Origin: Flammeovirga sp. EKP202
Lineage (GTDB): Bacteria > Bacteroidota > Bacteroidia > Cytophagales > Flammeovirgaceae
DNA: 64,000 nucleotides
Assembly (NCBI RefSeq): GCF_014534745.1
Contig: NZ_JACVVP010000013.1
Coordinates: forward strand, 62,001-126,000
Direction of reading: 5' to 3'
Positions 1 through 9,100 of the stretch are shown here, in pieces. The notes beneath the pieces were generated by a model, which was not told the origin of the DNA, did no database searches, and saw only the letters and a list, made by a program, of their open reading frames with translations. The first letter of the stretch is position 1. Each line of letters begins with the position of its first letter. The translations under genes were made by a program, and so were the position numbers.

Positions 1-2346
1 CCATTCCGGATATTCAAAACGAATACCAGTCATGTCTCTGAATAGGGAAGTAGTCGCAGGCATCAAACTTAGACCGATAAATGGATCCGTCAAGTTATCA
101 TTACCCATACCTCTTTGGTAGAAGTTACCTGTTTGCTCCCAGAAACGGTGCACATCACTCAATTTCGACTCACTGACAGGACGTTCTTTCAACATTTTCG
201 GCACTGTAACAGTACCCGCATCTTTTTTCTGAGATGTTGTAGTTAATTCCTTATTCGTGATCTCATGAATTTCCGTGAAACCTCTCTTCACCACACGCAT
301 GTTGTCATCTACAACACGTTGTCCTTTGGCTCCGAATTTATATTGTAATTGGTCTTCGATGGCTTTCAATAAAGTCTCATCTGTCAGACCTGCTTTTTCT
401 TTTAATGGAGAAGCTGAGAAGAACGCCCCTTGGAAGGCGATACCTTGCATACGAAGCTGTAATTCTGGATCTGTAGCTTCCTCTCTTGCGATCTTAAATC
501 CATCGATATACCAGATATGAATATCGTTTTGGATGATCAGTTTTTGATACTGTTTTGGAATATCAGCCCATACCTCTTCAGGTGTTTCTTTTTCACTTTG
601 AATAATGAAATGACCACCTTTTTTTAAACCTGCTAACGCATTGGTGTGCTTGAATACGTTAGGGTCTGGAGAAAGAACCACATCCACGAAGTAATACTCG
701 CAGTTGATACGAATTGGCTCTGGTGCTGCTGCTAAGTAATAGGTAGTAGGTTGACCTTTTTTCTCCGATCCATATTTAGGGTTGGCTTTGATATCATAAC
801 CCAATAGATCGAATAATGTCATGGCTAAGTTCTTACCCGTAGTAATGGCACCCCAACCACCAACGGAGTGGAAACGAACCGTTACCGCACCATCAGGCAT
901 TAAGTTAGGATTTTCAGAACCTCTAACTGCCAAGTCTTGAATATTTGGATAAGCCTTTTGGATGCTTTCCTGATATGCTCTTTGTTTTGGTGAAAGTGGA
1001 TTTTCCTTTAAGAAATCAATCGACAAGTAGAACATCTTCTTCTGAGCACCGTCAGGCAACATGTTTTCTACTGCACCAATAATTCCTTCAGGTTGTAAAT
1101 CTCTACTACCCATACCAAATGATCCCGAGTACAATACAGGGAAATCTTCTGGCTTCGTATAGCTTGCCAACGTAGGATAAGGAACATTCTTACGGTGTGC
1201 ACCATTCTCAATACACTTCGTCACTACAGATCTGATCTCTCTCATGATCGGAAGATCTTCTGCTAATGGCTGATCCAAACGTTCTAATACAACTACACCT
1301 TTTCTTCCCTTCAAGATATGACCCAACATATCGGCAGGGAATGGTCTAAACATCACTAAATCAACTACACCAATCTTAAGACCTCTTGTTTCTCTTAAGT
1401 AATCAACTACCACTTCTGCCGAAGAAACTACACTGCCTTGACCTAAGATCAAGTAATCCGCATCTTCAATTTTGTAAGTCATTACTCTTTCATACAGACG
1501 ACCCGTCAATTCAGAAAAATCTTTGAATGCCTGGTCTGTAATTTCTTGAATATGATCAAAGAAGAATGGACGCTGTGCTGCAACACTCTGCATATAAGCA
1601 TCTTGGTTTTGTACCAAACCTGCCATCAATGGATTATCAACATCCCAGATTTCAGGAATTCTTCTTCTTTGGTCTCCATAAATCAGGCGTTGTGCCTCAG
1701 TAGGAGTATCTATAATATCATCCGGACGACCTAAGTACTCTTTGATCAACTCTCTCTCTGGAAGATTCATTGACTCAATAAGGTGAGTCGTCAAGAAACC
1801 ATCCTGAGCGATGATACCAGGAGTCAGTGCCAGCTCGGCAATTTTATGGGAAATAATATTTAAATCAGCAACGTGTTGTGCCTTTTTGGCAAACAACTGG
1901 AAGAATCCAGTATCGTCTACTGCATGGTAATCATCGTGTCCTGCATGTACATTCAGTGTAGACTTTGTCATGGCACGAGCACCGATGTTCAATACATAAG
2001 TTAAACGCTTACCTACAGCGGCATAAAGAGATTCATGCATGTAAGCGATACCTTGTCCAGAAGAGAAGTTGGTGGCACGCTGCCCTGTCATTGACAGACC
2101 TGCCGTTACAGCTGCTGCTGCATGTTCACCTTCTGGTTCTATAAATATTAAGGGTTTGTCTGAAATGTTCAAATGTCCTCTGGCAGCTTCTTCTGCCCAA
2201 TATTCACCCATTTGAGTAGATGGGGTAATCGGATACGCACCAGCTGCATCCGTAGACTCTCTTTCACACATGATGGCAACTGTATTACCATCCATTGCTA
2301 CACGCTTTCCAGGGTATTTCGCTTTAGAAGATTTGTGGTCCTTCAT
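1..2346 (-). CDS. Pyruvate:ferredoxin (flavodoxin) oxidoreductase-like protein, N-terminal 782 codons
   Basis: The frame is open from an ATG at 2346 to the window edge, so the C-terminus lies outside. The start MKDHKSSKAKYPGKRVAMDG leads into a POR_N domain with the AYPITPSTQMGEYWAEE substrate-binding segment and the EPEGEHAAAAVTAG and SSGQGIAYMHESLYAAVGKR motifs. The swivel domain II follows. From about residue 480 the gamma (POR) domain begins, with FHSVGGWGAITTGKNLA. The order alpha-II-gamma matches NifJ-type fused 2-oxoacid oxidoreductases, in which the 2[4Fe-4S] and thiamine-pyrophosphate domains would come next, beyond the edge. The family converts pyruvate and CoA to acetyl-CoA and CO2 while reducing ferredoxin or flavodoxin in the cytoplasm. 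Substrate specificity cannot be fixed from this half. No neighbour suggests an operon. Confidence 0.88.
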   Translation of the reverse strand, partial: MKDHKSSKAKYPGKRVAMDGNTVAIMCERESTDAAGAYPITPSTQMGEYWAEEAARGHLNISDKPLIFIEPEGEHAAAAVTAGLSMTGQRATNFSSGQGIAYMHESLYAAVGKRLTYVLNIGARAMTKSTLNVHAGHDDYHAVDDTGFFQLFAKKAQHVADLNIISHKIAELALTPGIIAQDGFLTTHLIESMNLPERELIKEYLGRPDDIIDTPTEAQRLIYGDQRRRIPEIWDVDNPLMAGLVQNQDAYMQSVAAQRPFFFDHIQEITDQAFKDFSELTGRLYERVMTYKIEDADYLILGQGSVVSSAEVVVDYLRETRGLKIGVVDLVMFRPFPADMLGHILKGRKGVVVLERLDQPLAEDLPIMREIRSVVTKCIENGAHRKNVPYPTLASYTKPEDFPVLYSGSFGMGSRDLQPEGIIGAVENMLPDGAQKKMFYLSIDFLKENPLSPKQRAYQESIQKAYPNIQDLAVRGSENPNLMPDGAVTVRFHSVGGWGAITTGKNLAMTLFDLLGYDIKANPKYGSEKKGQPTTYYLAAAPEPIRINCEYYFVDVVLSPDPNVFKHTNALAGLKKGGHFIIQSEKETPEEVWADIPKQYQKLIIQNDIHIWYIDGFKIAREEATDPELQLRMQGIAFQGAFFSASPLKEKAGLTDETLLKAIEDQLQYKFGAKGQRVVDDNMRVVKRGFTEIHEITNKELTTTSQKKDAGTVTVPKMLKERPVSESKLSDVHRFWEQTGNFYQRGMGNDNLTDPFIGLSLMPATTSLFRDMTGIRFEYPEW

Positions 2347-3215
2347 CGTCGTTGATTTAGTCTTAATTGTATATTTTTTCGTTTTCTTTAGGGTGTACAC
2401 ATCCATCCTCAAAAAGTGATTTTTTTGAAGTCAATAAGAAAGTGTTGGTGGTATATTCCACTTTCTATGCTTTAAAGAATATGCACACGATGAACCTTAG
2501 TTCTGTAAGAGGAAAATCCTCAGAATATTAAAGGTGTTCCAAGTAGTAGTTGTTTTTCTATAGGCTTAACGTAAGTAATAGGCCAAATAACTTTGACATA
2601 GAACTCATTATCCTTTAAGAGTAACCTTAATGATTAATGCACTCTAATTGGCAGAAGATGGCTTACTTCAATTATTTAAATAGGACTGCCATAAGAGTTG
2701 GTAAGAACGGATCTTCAATTCATACTTTGCTTTTCTATGAAGATTTTGGATTGGTTACGGCTCAAAAGTTAGTGCTAAGACATCCCTTTTATGGAACACT
2801 TTTTATCAATTGTATACATCTAGAGTTATAGAAACGCTAATGTGGCTTTAAATTGATCATCATTGCATTGGTGGTTATTGGTCCTCAGAACATGTTCAAA
2901 ATCAATTGAAAATGCCCTTAATTACTTTTCATTCACTAATGTAGGTTAACACGATGGGTTGCGACATGATCGTCCTCAATAGAAAACATGACGAAAGTCA
3001 GTTTTGTGATAAAAAAATGCATTTATGACACTTCTAGCCTATTTTTTATGACTTATGTTATTTAATTATAAATGTCGTTATAACACTAATTTAAAATTAA
3101 TACAAATAAGATTAAACGTGTCTGAAATACACTAAATAGCGAAATTTCGCCTTGCTTTCATCATAATACTTTTTAAATTGCAGTATGCTTACTTCACCAA
3201 CAAACGCAATACCCG
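2347..3215. other. Non-coding gap, upstream of the oxidoreductase and of an unknown gene
   Basis: This 870-bp AT-rich stretch separates two divergent genes and must hold both promoters. One 64-codon ORF (2637-2831, plus) has no recognisable domain or start context and is probably chance. I see no RNA gene, terminator or dispersed-repeat copy here. Confidence 0.5.
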
Positions 3216-3662
3216 ATGATACGAAACCAATCACACCAAAAAGAGATTCAGGAATTACTTCGTTTCTGTAAAAATGCTCAAAATAATGTAGAGCAGTATC
3301 TTCGTACAGATAGTTACTACAATAGAAGTATGATGCTAATTACGTTTGAACATTTGTTTATTCATCTTGAAGATTATCTTGTTGATACTTTTCAAGAATT
3401 TGAAAGGCAAAGTTATGTGGACTGTACGCCTTCTACAATGCCTGTCTATGATTATGATGGGAAGTTGTTTACGTTGGAATGTGCATCGGAGTGGGTAGGC
3501 TGTAAGATCTTTGGAGATGCTGAGGAGATTGAACAATTATTGATACATAATGATATTGTAGATTGGAAGATTGTTCAAAACAACTTGAGAAAAACAAGAG
3601 CATTGGTAAAAGGTCTACGCCAAGATAAAAACAAAATGCCGACAAAAAGAAACAGAATATAA
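3216..3662 (+). CDS. Hypothetical protein, 148 aa
   Basis: I do not recognise this protein. It has no signal peptide or membrane segment and is mostly helical in character. It contains a charged stretch LLRFCKNAQNNVEQYLR, an acidic middle (HLEDYLVDTFQEFE) and a strongly basic tail (RQDKNKMPTKRNRI) that could bind nucleic acid. It stands alone, and a clean hairpin terminator lies 34 bp after its stop, which supports a real transcription unit. No function is assigned. Confidence 0.6.
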   Translation: MIRNQSHQKEIQELLRFCKNAQNNVEQYLRTDSYYNRSMMLITFEHLFIHLEDYLVDTFQEFERQSYVDCTPSTMPVYDYDGKLFTLECASEWVGCKIFGDAEEIEQLLIHNDIVDWKIVQNNLRKTRALVKGLRQDKNKMPTKRNRI

Positions 3663-3695
3663 ATTGCATTTTTTTGAAATTAAAATTTTAGGAAG

Positions 3696-3722
3696 CCACC
3701 TTAGATGTTAAGGTGGTTTTTT
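3696..3722 (+). terminator. Rho-independent terminator after the 148-aa gene
   Basis: Inverted repeat CCACCTTA / TAAGGTGG with a 5-nt loop, followed by a T-rich tract (TTTTTTATTT). Confidence 0.8.
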
Positions 3723-3738
3723 ATTTGCATGAATATTT

Positions 3739-4141
3739 ATTACTCCGTAAACTCAACTTTCGAATATTTATGATATTTAGAAATCAGGAGATTTCTGATG
3801 ATCTGTAGGACACGAATGACGCTAAAGCTTAACATTCGTGACAGTGGTCATTTTATTTCATTTGTATGGTAGTGCTTCCATCATCGGCCTTGAAGGGAAA
3901 AGCGTCAAGAATTTCATGAAGTGAGCCGTTAGAAATGATTTTTCTGTTTGAGCTTTAGCGAGTTTAAAATCATTTAGGCGAGAGGAATGGAATTTAGCTT
4001 TTGACTTCTAAGCCTAGATTTTTTGCTTCGTTTTTCATCAATGGAAAAATGAAGAAGAAAGAAGCTTGAAAGTAGGCCCTATAAAAGCTTATAGAAAGAT
4101 CGATTAAAAGTTAACGGTAATTTAGTTTACAATGTACTAAG
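3739..4141 (+). repeat. Dispersed MITE-like intergenic repeat, copy R1
   Basis: One of the two most complete copies of an intergenic family recurring at 18181, 26826, 34070, 36764, 44984, 53862 and 63526. Shared blocks in order are GAAATCAGGAGATTTCTGAT, ACGAATGACGCTAAAGCTTA, CGGCCTTGAAGGGAAAAGCG, GAGCTTTAGCGAGTTTAAAA and TTAGCTTTTGACTTCTAAGC. The right end reads TTTAGTTTACAATGTACTAA, the inverse of the left ends of other copies. It ends 15 bp before the next gene, so that gene's promoter must lie inside it. Confidence 0.8.
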
Positions 4142-4156
4142 CTTTCCAATATTTAG

Positions 4157-4594
4157 ATGAACTTAAGATATATCAATAACACTCAACAGACCTTTTACAA
4201 TGAGGCAAAAAAAATTCGTGTCAAATGCTTTTTTGAAGGGCTTGAAAATGCAGATTACTTCATAAATGATCCATTTGAACAAGATGGTTTTCATTTGGTT
4301 TGCCTGAACGATCAAGAAAAAGTGATTGGAACGGGCAGGTTAAATATCGTAGATAAAATGGGTGTTATTTCTCAGATGGCAATTGCTCCTGAAAATCAAA
4401 ATCAAGGAATTGGTAAAATAATTTTGAATGAGCTGATTGAGAAGGGTAAATTGTTAGATGTTGATCAAATTAAATTAAGTGCAAGATTGACTGCTCAGTC
4501 ATTTTACGTAAAAAAAGGATTTGAACCTTTAGGTCATGTTTATCCTTCTCAAAAAACAGGAATTATGCATATCGATATGATTTTGATGCTTTAG
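4157..4594 (+). CDS. GNAT family N-acetyltransferase
   Basis: A 145-aa single-domain GNAT fold. It contains the acetyl-CoA-binding motif A as ISQMAIAPENQNQGIGKIIL (about residues 73-92), matching the Q/R-x-x-G-x-G/A loop. A C-terminal segment SFYVKKGFEPLGHVY is typical of motif B. Proteins of this size, related to the ElaA/YjcF group, acetylate small molecules or protein amines; the substrate cannot be predicted. It lies directly after repeat R1 and has no partner gene on the same strand within 200 bp. Confidence 0.85.
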   Translation: MNLRYINNTQQTFYNEAKKIRVKCFFEGLENADYFINDPFEQDGFHLVCLNDQEKVIGTGRLNIVDKMGVISQMAIAPENQNQGIGKIILNELIEKGKLLDVDQIKLSARLTAQSFYVKKGFEPLGHVYPSQKTGIMHIDMILML

Positions 4595-4811
4595 ATGAAC
4601 TTAGTGTTAAAATGCATTTCAACCGGTTTAAAAGTTTGATTTGGTGATGATTGTCATCAAAAAAATATCAAGGTTTGGATATATTGCATAAGCTTTAAAA
4701 ATCCAATTACGAATGAAAACTAACTAAAGTTTTCACCTTAATAACCCCTACTAAAACAGTTCCGCTTACATATATGGGATGTAAGTAATCACACATAAAA
4801 CTTTTACTCAA

Positions 4812-5060
4812 ATGTATAATTCAAATCTGAAAGTCAAAAAACTATTAATTGGCCTATGCCTTAACGAAGGAAGAACTATCGAAGAAGTTGCACAACACTT
4901 AGGTTTATCCTCTAACCAAGACGAAATCAAAGAAATTGTGGATATCCTAGAAGATGAAGGATTGATTCAAAACACATGTTTAGGGTACAAAAACACAACA
5001 ACAGAACTTACCGCGAAAGGTTCTAAAGAAGCTTCGACCTTATTGGAAGTCGCCTATTAG
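4812..5060 (+). CDS. Small winged-helix-like protein, 82 aa
   Basis: The sequence resembles a compact winged helix-turn-helix. Helix 2 and 3 candidates are TIEEVAQHLGLSSNQDEIKEIVDILEDEG in two parts, followed by a wing-like LIQNTCLGYKNTTTELTAKG. No effector domain is present. It could be a small DNA-binding regulator, but similarity is by pattern only. A hairpin terminator starts 17 bp after its stop codon. Confidence 0.6.
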   Translation: MYNSNLKVKKLLIGLCLNEGRTIEEVAQHLGLSSNQDEIKEIVDILEDEGLIQNTCLGYKNTTTELTAKGSKEASTLLEVAY

Positions 5061-5076
5061 AAAAGAAATTTAAACT

Positions 5077-5107
5077 GCCCTTAGTTTTTCACTAAAGGGC
5101 TTTTTTT
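5077..5107. terminator. Bidirectional terminator between convergent genes
   Basis: Stem GCCCTTAGT / ACTAAAGGGC (one bulged base), followed by TTTTTTT on the plus strand. It serves the plus-strand 82-aa gene. The stop codon of the minus-strand GH16-like gene (5081-5083) lies inside the hairpin. Confidence 0.75.
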
Positions 5108-5992
5108 GTGGTTCTCTTTTCTCCAGATTCGTATGTATTCAATCACAAATAAGGAGGGAAGTTCATTTTCTTTTGGTAACCCGTATTCCTTAGCCAAACT
5201 AGCATTTACCCATATTTCGAATGGCTCTTTTGAAATTGGCCAGTCGATTTCAAATTGTGTATTCTTCATAGAATATATCTCTTGGCCATCCAAGAATAAT
5301 TTTAAGTAGTGCCTTCCCCATTCAAAACCGTAAATATGAAAAGCATTGGTGAGGTTTCCTTTATTCAGTAAAGGAATGCTCAATAGCTTTGTACGGTGTA
5401 AAGGGGAAGTGGAGTTGATGGAATAATAACTAAAAAGAAATGGAGTTCTCTCCATATATTGGTAAAAACGAGGTCTTCCTACAATATCAAATAGGTGAAG
5501 TTCAAACAATGAATTTCGAATACCAAAACTACTTTTAATGCTTGAGTTAGCAACCTTTGCTTTGATCTCTATGTAGCCTTCCTTGATTTTATTTTTGCTG
5601 ACTATACCTCCAGTAGTCACATTCTCATATATTTTTCCGTTATATTTTTCTTTCGAAAACTCGGAGTTCGGTTGCCATTTGGAAGAAATAATCAGTTGTT
5701 CTTTGGACAGTTGAATGTTCTTGCTAAAAAATTGCGATGGAGCATCTCCTTTCCAGAGATGATAATTATTGTTACTTCCTTGCACAAACCATTTTGCAGT
5801 ATCTATTATCCCATTTTGAAATTCATCACTGTTTCGGTCATCTAAAGTCCATTCATTGGCGGTAGGGTGTATGGAATAAGGGACAATTTTTTGATATTCA
5901 TCCTCTATTCCAACATTTGCTTTTTGTGGTAATTGCTTTTGGCAAGAAATCATTAAAATAAGTAGTACCGCTATGTTAAAAAATTGCTGCAT
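5081..5992 (-). CDS. GH16-like lipoprotein with a degenerate catalytic motif
   Basis: 303 aa with a lipoprotein signal (LLILMISC, cysteine at about residue 17), so probably membrane anchored. The body follows the laminarinase/carrageenase beta-sandwich plan: DEFQNGIIDTAKW near the start, GGIVSKNKIKEGYIEIKAKV, then FHIYGFEWGRHYLKLFLDG and a C-terminal VIEYIRIW strand. GH16 enzymes carry E-x-D-x-x-E; the equivalent place here reads FELHLFDIVG, so the central Asp is His and the acid/base Glu is Asp. This suggests a non-hydrolytic glycan-binding role or a changed activity. It is divergently transcribed from the hybrid regulator 195 bp away. The fold call is fairly safe; function is open. Confidence 0.7.
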   Translation of the reverse strand: MQQFFNIAVLLILMISCQKQLPQKANVGIEDEYQKIVPYSIHPTANEWTLDDRNSDEFQNGIIDTAKWFVQGSNNNYHLWKGDAPSQFFSKNIQLSKEQLIISSKWQPNSEFSKEKYNGKIYENVTTGGIVSKNKIKEGYIEIKAKVANSSIKSSFGIRNSLFELHLFDIVGRPRFYQYMERTPFLFSYYSINSTSPLHRTKLLSIPLLNKGNLTNAFHIYGFEWGRHYLKLFLDGQEIYSMKNTQFEIDWPISKEPFEIWVNASLAKEYGLPKENELPSLFVIEYIRIWRKENHKKSPLVKN

Positions 5993-6106
5993 GTTATATA
6001 CCTATACATTTGAGATAATTTTGGACTAATTTAACCGCATTTTTCGTCATTCAATTCCTTGAAATTACCAAGTTTCTTACCTTCAATTATCTTCTTTCTA
6101 TAAGTA

Positions 6107-6139
6107 TTGGTAGAATTATTCAAGACTGCCTATCTTTAG
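6107..6139 (+). promoter_or_regulatory. Possible Bacteroidota-type promoter for the hybrid regulator
   Basis: TTGG (6107-6110) and TATCTTTAG (6131-6139), 20 bp apart, resemble the TTG / TAnnTTTG elements of Bacteroidota promoters. The last T-to-G position is not conserved. The site is about 50 bp before the start codon. Confidence 0.4.
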
Positions 6140-6187
6140 ATAACCTTGTTGTAATGAAATAATACACCATCATTTTTTTATCATAGA

Positions 6188-9100
6188 ATGAACTATCAGT
6201 TTTACTTTTTTAATACCTCAGGAAGATTCTATTTAGTATTCTTGTTTTGTTTCATCAATAGCTTTTTTGTTCAGGCAAATAATGTAGAAATCAATATCAC
6301 CAAGCAATTGACTTACAAAGAAGGGTTGTCTCACTTTGGTGTAACTTCTTTGGAATTGGATAAAAATGGTTTGCTTTGGGTAGGGACGTTCAAGGGGTTA
6401 AATATTTATGATGGTTATGAGTTTAAAAGCTATTATTACCAAGACACGCCGGCTCTTTTAAGCAACCGAATCACGACTCTTTATAAAGACCATCAAAACA
6501 ATATTCTGGTCGGAACAGAAAAGGGACTCTCGATATACAGAGAACATCTCGACAAGTTTGACTCATTATTTTTAACGGAGAATGTGATTAAGAGGAGAGA
6601 AGCTACATCCATTACAGATATAGTGGAAACGAGTGATTATATCGTTTGTAACACCTCCAATGGTTGGTTGATTGTGATGGATAAAGAGAATTATGAGGTG
6701 ATAGATCAACTTTTTACATTACCTCAATACAGCAATAACTTCAAAGCCTTTCATATTTCTAATTTTGTAGAGAATCAACTTTTAATCGCTTCTAACAGAG
6801 GGCTATTGACCTATGATATTGATAAAAAAGCCTTTCGAAATAACAGTTACGAACATTTCAACTATTGTGTAGATGTTACTTTTGATGGTCACAAAACAAT
6901 CTATGCCTTAAGTTATACAGATGTTTACATTTATCACTATGACAAGCAATCAAATACGATAAAGTACGTGACAACGATTCTTAAAGATGAATATTTTTCT
7001 GAAGTAGAAATAGGATTAAATGGAGAATTGTGGTTGTTGAAAAATAACAATACTATAGCACTTATTACCGAACCTAATTATTACAAAAACATCCATCAAA
7101 ATATCATTTATTATAATTTCATGGATGATTTTACCCGTTTAAGCAGTATTAAATTGAGTAAGTATGGAGGGTGGTTAGGAAGTTTTAATCAAGGTGTTTT
7201 TCAAATCAAAACGGATAAACCTTTCTTTCAATATACAGGTTTGAAGGAGAAATATAAGGAAAATAAATCAAGTCAAGTCATCAATATTGTACCTTATGCA
7301 ACAAATAAAGTTTATGTGACTCTCAATGCAAATGACAATGAATTATTTGATTTGAATGATTTGTCTATCAAAAATATAAAACATCCCAAGATAAATAATC
7401 AGTTGATCTCTAAAGTTTTAGTAGATAAACATAATAGTATTTGGGGCGGAAGTAGGAGGAAAGGAATATTTCGTAAAAAGAATATCAATGCAAATTGGGA
7501 ACAGCTTAAAATAAAAAACAATCCAGATTTTATATTTGAAGGGGCTCAGACAATTATTGAGGATGGTCATGGAGATATTTGGTTGGCAGGGTTGAATGCA
7601 CTTTATAAGTTTTGTTTGGATAATAAAGGAGAAATTAAAAAAGTAGATCAGCTCAATCAATTGGACAATTTGGAGTATGATACCAATTTAGGAATTAATG
7701 TAATGTATTATGATGAGCTGGAAGATTGCATTTGGATCGGAACAAATGGAAATGGACTATATCAAGTTTTATTGAATGAAAAGCATACACTCACTGCTCA
7801 GGATTGTAGAAAAGTAAAGATGTCGGCTTCATGCCCATTACAAGGTTCTATAATTACATGTATCAAAAGATTACCCAATCAAGAACTTTGGGTTGGTGTT
7901 TTGGAAGGTGGTATTTCTAAGGTGTCGAAAGATGGAGATGCCTATTGCTTTGAGACATTTACAGAAAAAGATGGCTTGGATGATAATGATGTGATGACTT
8001 TTGAGTTTGATGTATTCAATCGATTATGGATTGCTACTAATAAAGGAATCAATCAGTTTGACCCCGCTACCAAAACCTTCGTCAATTATACTACCAGTGA
8101 TGGTATCGTTCCTGCATCTTTTGAGGTGGTGTCTACTAAACTGCAAAATGGTTTGATGGTCTTTGGTGGCAATAATGGGTTATGCTATTTTGATCCCAAT
8201 CAGATTTCGACCAAAATTGATGATCCAGCATTATTATTCGGCGAATTGAGAATTCACAATAAGAAAATAGAAGTAGAGGAGAAAGAGGGGGCAGTGTTGA
8301 CCAAAGTTTTGAATGAAACCTCTAAAATAACACTTGACCATGATCAGAATTCACTGTCATTTGAGTTGATTTCTTTGCATTATGAAAATGCGAATACCTA
8401 TGGTTTGAGGTACAGGTTGCTTCCTAAAGAAGAGAATTGGAATACGATCACCTCCAATAATAAAATCGCTTCCTACAATTTATTGCCGGCGGGTGAATAT
8501 ACTTTTGAAGTACAGGCTTCTAATTCCAAAAATGAATGGTCAGAAAGTCGGACCATTAAAATACAAATCCGTGAAGCTTGGTGGAAAACACTTTGGGCGA
8601 AAGTGATTTATCTCTGTTTATTTTTGATTGGAATCATTATCGTAATGGTCGTAATCATTCGAATTAAATCATTGAGCTATAAATTAAAACTAGAGCATTT
8701 AGAAAAAAATAAATTGAAAGACCTGGATGCTGCACGTTTGAAGCTATTTATGAATATCTCTCATGAATTCAGAACACCACTCACTTTGATCAATGGCCCC
8801 ATAGCCTTATTGAAGAGCATGTTTGAAAACAATCAGGATGCTTTTGAGCATATTGATTTGGTACAAAGGCAGTCGAAGAAAATGTTACAGCTAGTGGATC
8901 AAGTTCATGAAATTAGAAAAGCGGATCAAAATCTGTTGAAACTAAAAAAGAGGCATTTCGATTTTACCCACCTTATTACTGATGTAAAGAAAGATTTTGA
9001 TAAACTGGCTGAAAATTCTAAAAAGACGTTGAAACTCATTGGTACTGATCATCAATTAATGGTGGATGCGGATGAAAGTAAGTTGGAAATCGTGATCAAC

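Noticed and set aside
2637-2831. 64-codon plus-strand ORF in the left gap
   Set aside because: No family resemblance, no clear promoter or terminator; expected by chance in a long AT-rich gap.
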